Below the pieces are notes generated by a model. The model worked only from the letters and a program-made list of their open reading frames with translations, was not told the origin of the DNA and made no database searches. DNA of 6,168 bases from DASSHC01 sp035693105. Its GTDB lineage: Bacteria; Chloroflexota; Chloroflexia; Thermomicrobiales; Thermomicrobiaceae. How positions within the stretch are numbered: position 1 is the stretch's first letter; every line of letters begins with the position of its first letter. The position numbers and the translations under genes were made by a program. The stretch spans positions 1-6,168 of the forward strand of contig DASSHC010000195.1 in NCBI GenBank assembly GCA_035693105.1, read 5' to 3'. Positions 1-5,383 of the stretch are shown here, in pieces.

Positions 1-132
1 CCGCGGCTGGATCTCGGCCTCCCGGGCCGGGCCGCGGCCTCGATGGATCACCTGGTGCAGCAATTCGACCAGATGCATGTCCTGCTCACCCGGCTCCAGG
101 AGCAGATCACCGGCGCCGAGCGGCGCCGCTGA
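1..132 (+). CDS. 3' end of an unidentified upstream gene (partial)
   Basis: Frame 1 is open from the first base to a TGA at 130-132 and gives a 43-residue C-terminal fragment. It begins Pro-Arg-Leu-Asp-Leu-Gly and ends Gly-Ala-Glu-Arg-Arg-Arg. The last 29 residues (from Met-Asp-His-Leu-Val) contain regularly spaced Leu, Val, Phe and Met among Gln and Glu, as in an amphipathic or coiled-coil helix, followed by a basic tail. This is too little to assign a family. A 187-base gap separates it from the next likely start, so it probably belongs to a different transcript from the injection-system genes. The open frame, the stop and the helical character are seen directly. That it is a real gene is inferred from composition and from the absence of any competing gene here. 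Confidence 0.5.
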   Translation, partial: PRLDLGLPGRAAASMDHLVQQFDQMHVLLTRLQEQITGAERRR

Positions 133-250
133 GCTGTCGCCGCGGCCGCCCCTCGCCGCCTCGCCCTCGCCCGCCTGATTGGCGTCGCGGGGCGGCGTTT
201 CCCTCACACAAGAGACGCGCGCGCGGACGCACGGCAGACGCCGGCGCGAC

Positions 251-278
251 GCCCTGCACCATACAGTCACAGCAGGGC
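251..278. repeat. Inverted repeat GCCCTGC / GCAGGGC upstream of the small gene
   Basis: Perfect 7-bp arms lie at 251-257 and 272-278, separated by a 14-base spacer that is AT-richer than its surroundings. The pair sits 41 bases before the preferred ATG at 320. There is no downstream T-run, so it does not look like an intrinsic terminator. It could be an operator dyad or a leader hairpin for the small gene and regulator pair, but 7-bp arms can arise by chance in such GC-rich DNA. The rest of 133-319 shows no convincing gene or sigma70-type promoter. Confidence 0.25.
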
Positions 279-319
279 ATACCCCTGGCCGGCCGACCGT
301 GCAGGACGTCGAGGGCAGC

Positions 320-541
320 ATGCAACCAGCCGAGGCGGAGGTCCACTCGTTCATCGTCAAGTTTTGGCGGGAGTCGGCCTGGCCTCCGGATAGCCCCCTC
401 TGGCGCGGCCACGTCACCCACGTTCCGAGCGGCGCGCGCCGCTACGTCCAGGACTACACCGCGCTTCTTGACTTCATGCGCCTCTACCTGCAGCGGCCGC
501 CGGTGCCGCTCGCGGGAAGCGACACGGGGGATGCGCCATGA
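320..541 (+). CDS. Small conserved-looking protein of unknown function, coupled to the regulator
   Basis: This frame gives a 73-residue protein from an ATG at 320, preceded by GAGGG at 311-315. The frame also runs upstream to a TTG at 179, but that start has no good ribosome site and adds basic, low-complexity residues. The core reads His-Ser-Phe-Ile-Val-Lys-Phe-Trp-Arg-Glu, then Trp-Arg-Gly-His-Val-Thr-His-Val-Pro-Ser-Gly, then Arg-Arg-Tyr-Val-Gln, then a Leu/Phe/Met/Tyr-rich helix (Leu-Asp-Phe-Met-Arg-Leu-Tyr-Leu). The strand-strand-helix order suggests a compact alpha/beta fold. From memory, this resembles a recurrent family of tiny hypothetical proteins with a W-R-G-H-(I/V)-T-H-V-P-S-G signature in Chloroflexota-type genomes. 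No function is known to me. Its TGA (539-541) overlaps the next gene's ATG as ATGA, which implies translational coupling with the SARP-like regulator. There is no signal peptide or membrane segment, so it is probably cytoplasmic. Confidence 0.72.
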   Translation: MQPAEAEVHSFIVKFWRESAWPPDSPLWRGHVTHVPSGARRYVQDYTALLDFMRLYLQRPPVPLAGSDTGDAP

Positions 542-1449
542 CACGCGCGCAGGGAAACCCCATGCCTGAGCGAATCGCCGGGGGTCAATCGCTCTCACAC
601 GGTGGCGAGGTGCTGCGGATCTCTCTCCTCGGCGGCTTTCGGGTCTCCGTGGACGCACGCGCCGTCCCGCATGAGGCCTGGAAGCGGCAGTCCGTGCGCA
701 CGCTTCTCAAGCGCCTGGCGCTGGCGCATGGCCATCGCCTGCACCGCGAGCAACTCTATGACTGGCTCTGGCCGGACCTCAGCCCGGCCGCCGCCGACAA
801 CAACCTGCGGCGAACGCTGCACATCGCGCGGCACGTGCTGGAGCCGGCCACGGCATCCAGCTTTCGCTTCCTGCGCCTTGAGGCCGGCAACGTCGTGCTC
901 GGTCCCCGCGGCCACCTCTGGATCGATGTCGCCGCCTTCGAGGAGGCTGCTCGCGAGGCACGCCTGACCGGCGCCGCCAACGCCTTCGCGCGCGTGCGCG
1001 CGCTCTACGCCGGGGACTTGCTGCCGGAAGACCGCTTCGCGGAGTGGACCCAGGGCCGGCGGCACGCGCTGCGCTCCACCTTTCTCGACGTGCTCGGCGA
1101 GCAGGCGCGGCGATTGGAGGATCTCGGGTCGCCGGAGGCGGCGATCGAGACGCTGCGCCATCTCCTGCGCTGGGAACCCGGCGACGAAGACGCACGGCGG
1201 CGCCTGATGGGCTTGTACGCGCGCACCGGCCGGCGGCAGCGCGCGCTCGCCGAGTATTCCGACCTGGAGCACTTCCTCCAGTGGCAGTTCGACGAGTCGC
1301 CCGAAGCACGCACCCGCCAGCTCCACGACTCGATTCGGGCGGGGCGCTGCCGTCGTGACGATTTCGACCAGCTACCCGACACCGATGCGCTCCGTCCGGT
1401 CGGGCGCACCGGCGACGACCGCGCGACGCTCTATCGTCTTTCGAGGTAA
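538..1449 (+). CDS. SARP/BTAD-family transcriptional regulator
   Basis: This is a 303-residue DNA-binding activator of the SARP type. Residues about 25-120 form an OmpR-like winged helix. It opens with Leu-Arg-Ile-Ser-Leu-Leu-Gly-Gly-Phe and includes the helix Leu-Tyr-Asp-Trp-Leu-Trp-Pro-Asp. The likely recognition helix is at 85-102 (Ala-Ala-Asp-Asn-Asn-Leu-Arg-Arg-Thr-Leu). Residues about 127-268 match the bacterial transcriptional activation domain, a TPR-like helical array beginning Trp-Ile-Asp-Val-Ala-Ala-Phe-Glu. The tail 270-303 is basic and polar with no recognised domain. Unlike large SARPs it lacks a fused NB-ARC/AAA ATPase and sensor repeats. The start at 538 has GGGGGA six bases upstream and overlaps the previous stop. 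An ATG at 562 (295 residues, AGGGA at 551-555) is an equally good alternative and leaves both domains whole. Its position just before the sheath suggests that it controls the injection-system operon. The family call is firm; the target is inferred. Confidence 0.9.
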   Translation: MTRAQGNPMPERIAGGQSLSHGGEVLRISLLGGFRVSVDARAVPHEAWKRQSVRTLLKRLALAHGHRLHREQLYDWLWPDLSPAAADNNLRRTLHIARHVLEPATASSFRFLRLEAGNVVLGPRGHLWIDVAAFEEAAREARLTGAANAFARVRALYAGDLLPEDRFAEWTQGRRHALRSTFLDVLGEQARRLEDLGSPEAAIETLRHLLRWEPGDEDARRRLMGLYARTGRRQRALAEYSDLEHFLQWQFDESPEARTRQLHDSIRAGRCRRDDFDQLPDTDALRPVGRTGDDRATLYRLSR

Positions 1450-1477
1450 CAGCGAGGTAACGGCGCCAGCCTACGCT
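1441..1477 (+). promoter_or_regulatory. Putative SARP operator (11-bp tandem repeat) and -10 box for the sheath operon
   Basis: Nine bases, CGAGGTAAC, occur at 1442-1450 and again at 1453-1461, an exact 11-bp period. Written as heptamers these are TCGAGGT (1441-1447) and GCGAGGT (1452-1458) with a 4-bp spacer. Known SARP sites are direct heptamers resembling TCGAGnn at 11-bp spacing, overlapping the -35 region. A weak -10-like TACGCT lies at 1472-1477, and the -35 position it predicts (about 1449-1454) falls within the repeat. The gap from the second heptamer to this box is 13 bp, longer than the roughly 8 bp usual for SARP promoters, so the -10 is uncertain. The first repeat overlaps the last codons and stop of the regulator gene. 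The repeat is seen directly; its function is inferred. Confidence 0.5.
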
Positions 1478-1612
1478 AGACATCAGATTGGCCAGGCAAG
1501 AAGCTCGCTCGCCTGTAGGAGCCAGCGATCAGTACCGATGCGTCCCGGGCGGCGGGCCGCGGCCAACCGTCGTGAGCCGGCGTGAGGCCCAGCCAGGTAG
1601 CCACGGAGCGGC

Positions 1613-1618
1613 AGGAGG
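1613..1618 (+). promoter_or_regulatory. Ribosome binding site of the sheath gene
   Basis: AGGAGG lies five bases before the ATG at 1624 and is the strongest Shine-Dalgarno match in the window. It decides the sheath start. The same frame extends upstream to a GTG at 1582, but that would add 14 residues not typical of sheath N-termini and would place this site inside the coding sequence. Confidence 0.85.
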
Positions 1619-1623
1619 CGAAG

Positions 1624-3927
1624 ATGTCCATCGTGACGAGCTATCCCGGCGTCTACATCCAGGAGGTTCCCAGCGGCGTCCACACGGTTACCGGCGTCAG
1701 CACCTCGATCACCGCCTTCGTCGGCTACACGCTGCAGGGGCCGGTGAACAAGGCGGTGAATATCAAGAGCTTCGCGGACTTCGAGCGCAAGTTCGGCGGG
1801 CTCTTCGTCGAGAGCCCGCTGAGCTACTCCGTCAAGCTCTTCTTCCAGAATGGCGGCAGCGAAGCCTACGTCGTCCGCGTGGCGCATGAGTCGGCCTCCG
1901 CCTCCGTCACGCTGCAGAACGACAACCACGCAGACGTCATCGTCGTGACGGCCGCCAGCCCCGGGACGTGGGGCAACAGCCTCCAGATCGATGTCGACTA
2001 CGCGACGACCAATCCGGCGAGCCTGTTCAACCTCACCGCCACCTCGTTTGTGTCGCGGAACGGGCAGTTGGTGCCGGATCAGGTGGAGACATTCCGCAAT
2101 CTCAGCATGTACGAGAACGATCCGGCCTACGCGGTCGGCACCATCAATGCCGGATCGAAGATCATCAGCGTCGCGCTTCCCGACCCGCCGCCAACGATCA
2201 CGACCCAGCGCGGCACTAGCGAGAGCGGTGCGTTCACAGCCAGCGACACGGTCACCATCGGCGCTACACACAATCGGTTGGCGTTCACGCTCGACGGCAA
2301 GGGGCCGTACGAGATCGTCCTTGCCGACAATCCAGGCACGGATCCGAACTTCCTTGACGCGATTGCGGGCGATATCGTGAGCAAGATCAACATCGTCGTG
2401 CCCGCCGGCTCTGTCAGCCAGCCAACGACGAGCACATCAACCATCACGATCCAGTCGGAAGACACGAGCCCCGCCTCGTCGATCCACTTCATGAACGCGA
2501 GCGTGAACGACGCGGCGCAGCGGCTGAAGCTCGGGCTTGCCAACGGCGGCACGGAGACCGACGCCATCGCGGCATTCCGGCCCGAGCAAACCGGCACCTA
2601 CGGCACCGCAACCCTCCCGACGACAGCCGCCGGAGGAATCAAGATCAATTTCCTGAGGGGATCAACGACTGCAATTCCCCCGAAGGATCTGCCAATCTGG
2701 GGGCCGCCGACGACCGTGCCGCAGCCTCTAACGCTGACTGATCTAACGGCCAAGTTGAACGCGGCACTGACCGCCGCCGCGAGGACGGAAACCTTCCTGG
2801 CCGGCGCCACGGCGCAGCGCATCGGCAACGCGATCCGCATTCTTCCGGGCACCGCTGATCCCAATATCTCCTTCGGGATCGAAAATATCAGTATGACAGA
2901 CACGACAGCGGACACGCTGGGGCTCACCACGGGCGGAACCCGCAATGTCGCGCGCTACGCTCCCGGCAGCGGGTTGACCCAGCAGTTCCAAACACAGGGA
3001 ACCCCCGGCAAAGACGGCACGACGCCGCTGTCGAACGAGTTGACCGGCAAACCAGGGGACAAGTCGGGCATCTACGCGCTGGAGGACGTGGACCTCTTCA
3101 ACCTCCTGGTGATGCCGGATGCGAGCGCCAATGACGGGATGCAAAGTGTACTGACCGAGGCGATCGCCTACTGCGTCAAGCGGCGCGCGTTCATGATCGT
3201 CGACGTGTTCGAGAATCAAGACGCCTTCGACAAGGTGGCGGCGTGGATCACCGGCGACGACGCGTCCTCGCTCCGCAGCCCCAATTCGGCGCTCTACTTT
3301 CCCCGGATGCAGATGCCCGACCCCCTGCTGAACAACAGAGTCCGTAAGTTCCCCGCGGCCGGCGCGCTGGCGGGTCTCTTCGCCAGAACCGACGCGAGCC
3401 GCGGCGTCTGGAAGGCGCCGGCCGGCACGTCCGCGACCATTCAGGGCGCGACCGGCCTCTCGTACACCCTCACCGACGGCGAGAACGGCACGCTCAACCC
3501 GCTGGGGCTGAACTGCCTGCGCACCTTCCCGGTCTACGGGACGGTCAGTTGGGGCGCGCGCACCGGCAGGGGCGCCGATCTGATGGCCGACGACTACAAG
3601 TACATTCCGGTTCGCCGGCTCGCGCTCTATCTCGAAGAGAGCCTCTATCGCGGCACGAAGTGGGTCGTGTTCGAGCCCAATGATGAGCCGCTCTGGGCGC
3701 AGATCCGGCTCAACCTCGGCGCCTTCATGCACGGGCTCTTCGCCCAGGGCGCCTTCCAGGGCCGGACGCCGCGCGAGGCGTATTACGTCAAGTGTGACAG
3801 TGAGACGACCACCCAGAACGACATCGACCTCGGCCGGGTGAACATCGTCGTCGGCTACGCGCCGCTCAAGCCCGCCGAGTTCGTGATCATCCAGATCCGC
3901 CAGATCGCCGGTGACATTCAGACGTAA
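1624..3927 (+). CDS. Contractile tail sheath protein (eCIS/phage type) with a large duplicated insertion
   Basis: This 767-residue protein forms the contractile outer sheath around the inner tube, and its shortening drives the tube outward. The N-terminus is classic for sheaths: Tyr-Pro-Gly-Val-Tyr-Ile-Gln-Glu-Val at 7-15, then Thr-Ala-Phe-Val-Gly at 30-34, a Gly-Pro-Val-Asn-Lys segment at 39-43, and Phe-Phe-Gln-Asn-Gly-Gly at 73-78. The conserved C-terminal half spans about 470-767. It includes Leu-Phe-Asn-Leu-Leu-Val-Met-Pro-Asp (491-499), Ala-Leu-Tyr-Phe-Pro-Arg (556-561), Gly-Val-Trp-Lys-Ala-Pro-Ala-Gly (594-601), Tyr-Ile-Pro-Val-Arg-Arg-Leu (660-666), Trp-Val-Val-Phe-Glu-Pro-Asn (680-686) and Phe-Val-Ile-Ile-Gln-Ile (753-758). 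Between them lies an unusually long Thr/Ser-rich beta insertion (about 190-450) with two related units, likely exposed on the particle surface. Many sheaths are 350-500 residues, so this one is large. No signal peptide is seen, consistent with cytoplasmic assembly. The tube gene follows after 12 bases. A phage origin cannot be excluded from this gene alone. Confidence 0.96.
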   Translation: MSIVTSYPGVYIQEVPSGVHTVTGVSTSITAFVGYTLQGPVNKAVNIKSFADFERKFGGLFVESPLSYSVKLFFQNGGSEAYVVRVAHESASASVTLQNDNHADVIVVTAASPGTWGNSLQIDVDYATTNPASLFNLTATSFVSRNGQLVPDQVETFRNLSMYENDPAYAVGTINAGSKIISVALPDPPPTITTQRGTSESGAFTASDTVTIGATHNRLAFTLDGKGPYEIVLADNPGTDPNFLDAIAGDIVSKINIVVPAGSVSQPTTSTSTITIQSEDTSPASSIHFMNASVNDAAQRLKLGLANGGTETDAIAAFRPEQTGTYGTATLPTTAAGGIKINFLRGSTTAIPPKDLPIWGPPTTVPQPLTLTDLTAKLNAALTAAARTETFLAGATAQRIGNAIRILPGTADPNISFGIENISMTDTTADTLGLTTGGTRNVARYAPGSGLTQQFQTQGTPGKDGTTPLSNELTGKPGDKSGIYALEDVDLFNLLVMPDASANDGMQSVLTEAIAYCVKRRAFMIVDVFENQDAFDKVAAWITGDDASSLRSPNSALYFPRMQMPDPLLNNRVRKFPAAGALAGLFARTDASRGVWKAPAGTSATIQGATGLSYTLTDGENGTLNPLGLNCLRTFPVYGTVSWGARTGRGADLMADDYKYIPVRRLALYLEESLYRGTKWVVFEPNDEPLWAQIRLNLGAFMHGLFAQGAFQGRTPREAYYVKCDSETTTQNDIDLGRVNIVVGYAPLKPAEFVIIQIRQIAGDIQT
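2245..2943 (+). repeat. Tandemly duplicated surface domain within the sheath gene
   Basis: Two degenerate units encode sheath residues about 208-310 (2245-2553) and 336-440 (2629-2943). Each seems to run beta strand, helix rich in Ala/Ile/Leu, beta strand, then an acidic Thr/Asp stretch ending in Leu-Gly-Leu-x-x-Gly-Gly-Thr (303-310 and 432-439). The end motifs are 129 residues apart. Before each end motif is a comparable Ile-x-Ile ... Ser-Ile-x-Phe or Ile-Ser-Phe stretch. Base composition drops here: 2641-2700 is 50% G+C by count and 2881-2940 is 58%, against about 77% at 4921-4980. The duplication is diverged, so it was read from the protein rather than from DNA identity. Confidence 0.5.
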
Positions 3928-3931
3928 GGAG
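3926..3931 (+). promoter_or_regulatory. Ribosome binding site of the tube gene
   Basis: AAGGAG overlaps the last two bases of the sheath TAA and stands eight bases before the ATG at 3940. It selects that ATG over the in-frame TTG at 3937. Confidence 0.8.
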
Positions 3932-3939
3932 CGTGGTTG

Positions 3940-4494
3940 ATGGCGAAGTTCACGGTGAATCCAACCCGGGTCGATCCGTACAAGAACTTCAAGTTTCGCG
4001 TGAGCATGGGTGGATCCGGCTACGTGGCCGGCCTCAGCAAGGTGACCGCCCTCAAGCGCACCACCGAGTTGGTAGAGCACCGCGAAGGCGGTGACAACAG
4101 CAGCAGCCACAAATCTCCGGGCCGCACCAAGTACGATGCCATCACCATGGAGCGCGGCGTGACGCACGACCCGGAGTTCGAGGCCTGGGCGAATCTCGTC
4201 TGGAGCTACGGCAACGCGCAGGCCCCCGCGGAGCAGCGCACCAAAGAGATGTCGCTCAAGGACTTCCGGCGCGACCTGACGATCGACCTGTTCAATGAGG
4301 CCGGGCAGAAAGTCATCTCCTACAAGGTCTACAAAGCTTGGGTGAGCGAGTACACCGCGCAGGCCGACCTCGACGCCAACGCCAACGCCGTGCTCATTCA
4401 GTCGATCAAGATCGAGAACGAAGGCTGGGAACGCGATACCGCCGTGCGCGAGCCGTCCGAGGCCGAGACGGCGTTCGATCCGGCGGCGGGTTAA
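3940..4494 (+). CDS. Tail tube protein, T4 gp19-like (eCIS inner tube)
   Basis: This 184-residue protein is expected to stack as hexameric rings to make the inner tube that the sheath drives into a target. It fits the T4 gp19-like tube family in length and sequence. Visible motifs are Val-Asp-Pro-Tyr-Lys-Asn-Phe-Lys-Phe-Arg-Val near the N-terminus, Gly-Leu-Ser-Lys-Val with Glu-Leu-Val-Glu-His-Arg-Glu-Gly-Gly-Asp, then Met-Glu-Arg-Gly-Val-Thr-His-Asp-Pro-Glu-Phe in the middle. A C-terminal strand pair reads Lys-Ala-Trp-Val-Ser-Glu-Tyr and Ser-Ile-Lys-Ile-Glu-Asn-Glu-Gly-Trp. The acidic tail after about residue 165 is likely flexible. No transmembrane or secretion signal is present. It lies 12 bases after the sheath and one base before the baseplate gene. 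Only one tube gene is visible, whereas Afp/PVC-type clusters carry several tube paralogues; a second could lie outside the window. Confidence 0.95.
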   Translation: MAKFTVNPTRVDPYKNFKFRVSMGGSGYVAGLSKVTALKRTTELVEHREGGDNSSSHKSPGRTKYDAITMERGVTHDPEFEAWANLVWSYGNAQAPAEQRTKEMSLKDFRRDLTIDLFNEAGQKVISYKVYKAWVSEYTAQADLDANANAVLIQSIKIENEGWERDTAVREPSEAETAFDPAAG

Positions 4495-4495
4495 G

Positions 4496-5377
4496 GTGCC
4501 GGCCGTGGCAGGCAATGCGGTCGGGCACGCGGTGCGCGTGGAGGTGCCGGGCGGCATCTGGCTGGACGGCGCCGCTCAGGCTCCCGTGCGCGAGTTCGTG
4601 CTGCGCCCGGTGGACGGCGACGACGAAGTCTTCCTCCTCGGCCTGGCCGACTCCGCCCTCCCCAGCGAGCGTGCCAGCGCGCTGCTGGCGCGCTGCCTGC
4701 TCGACGGCGCCGAGGTGGTGCGCTCGCTCAGCGCCGGCGATCGCGAGGCCCTGCTGCTCCACCTGCGCCGGCTGACGTTGGGCGACCGCCTGGAGTGCCT
4801 GCTCCACTGCCCCGCCGGTGAGTGCGGGGAGGCGATGGAGTTCACCCTGCGGGCCACCGATCTCCTGATGCCGCCCTACCACGAAGCCCGGCCCAGCTAC
4901 GACGTGGCCGTGGAGTTCGACGGCGCGCGGCACGAGGTGACGTTCCGGCTCCCGACCTCCGCGGATCTCGACCACGCGGCCACGCTCGCCCGCCACGACG
5001 CGGAGGCCGGCGCGCGGGAACTGCTGCGGCGCTGCGTGGCGCGGGTCGCGCGCGGTGGCGTCCCGCTGGCCCTCGAAGCGCTGCCGGCGAGCGCGCGCGC
5101 GGCTATCGCCACGGCGATGGCCGCGCATGACCCTCAGGCCGAGATCGAGCTGGACCTGGCTTGCCCGAGCTGCGGCGCCGCGTTCTCCGTCATCTTCGAC
5201 GCCGCGACTTTCTTCCTGCAGGAGCTCGACCGGCGCGGCGAGCGCCTGCTTCAGGAAGTCCATTTCCTCGCCTGGCACTACCACTGGAGCGAGCGGGAGA
5301 TTCTGGCGATGCCCGCGCGCCGCCGCGCCCGCTACATCGAGCTTCTGGCCGACGCCACGGCGCGAGCGAGGGAGTAG
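4496..5377 (+). CDS. T4 gp26-like baseplate protein / baseplate assembly factor with split zinc ribbon
   Basis: This protein of up to 293 residues resembles the T4 baseplate (gp26-like hub/assembly) family that follows tube genes in eCIS operons. An N-terminal domain (about 12-100) with Arg-Glu-Phe-Val-Leu-Arg-Pro and a Leu-rich helix region leads into a first Cys cluster (C101, C105, C110; Cys-Pro-Ala-Gly-Glu-Cys-Gly). A beta/alpha segment with Phe-Arg-Leu-Pro-Thr-Ser-Ala-Asp-Leu-Asp follows. A second cluster is at C223 and C226 (Cys-Pro-Ser-Cys-Gly). C105, C110, C223 and C226 could bind one zinc. The C-terminus (about 258-285) reads Leu-Ala-Trp-His-Tyr-His-Trp-Ser-Glu-Arg-Glu-Ile-Leu-Ala-Met-Pro, like the short motif of tail assembly chaperones. 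Starts are uncertain: GTG at 4496 lies one base after the tube stop with a weak site, while GTG at 4505 has AAGGTG at 4493-4498. The exact role (hub component or chaperone) is inferred. Confidence 0.78.
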   Translation: MPAVAGNAVGHAVRVEVPGGIWLDGAAQAPVREFVLRPVDGDDEVFLLGLADSALPSERASALLARCLLDGAEVVRSLSAGDREALLLHLRRLTLGDRLECLLHCPAGECGEAMEFTLRATDLLMPPYHEARPSYDVAVEFDGARHEVTFRLPTSADLDHAATLARHDAEAGARELLRRCVARVARGGVPLALEALPASARAAIATAMAAHDPQAEIELDLACPSCGAAFSVIFDAATFFLQELDRRGERLLQEVHFLAWHYHWSEREILAMPARRRARYIELLADATARARE

Positions 5378-5383
5378 GGAACG

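Noticed and set aside
309..315. TCGAGGG heptamer resembling a SARP half-site
   Set aside because: It is a single copy. The positions 11 bp up- and downstream do not match, and it overlaps the ribosome site of the small gene.
179..319. N-terminal extension of the small gene to a TTG start
   Set aside because: No ribosome site is visible and the added residues are basic low complexity. The ATG at 320 has GAGGG just upstream and starts right before the conserved-looking core.
1555..1564. Palindrome GGCCGCGGCC in the leader of the sheath gene
   Set aside because: It is short, made only of G and C in GC-rich surroundings, and has no T-run, so it is not a credible terminator or operator.
1483..2271. 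262-codon minus-strand frame covering the regulator-sheath gap and the sheath 5' end
   Set aside because: It overlaps the conserved sheath N-terminus and its strong ribosome site, has no recognisable domain, and has composition typical of an antisense frame.
2743..4557. 604-codon open frame on the minus strand antisense to sheath and tube
   Set aside because: It is antisense to two firmly identified genes. Its Arg/Gly/Ala/Val-rich product has no family feature, and long antisense frames are expected in GC-rich DNA.
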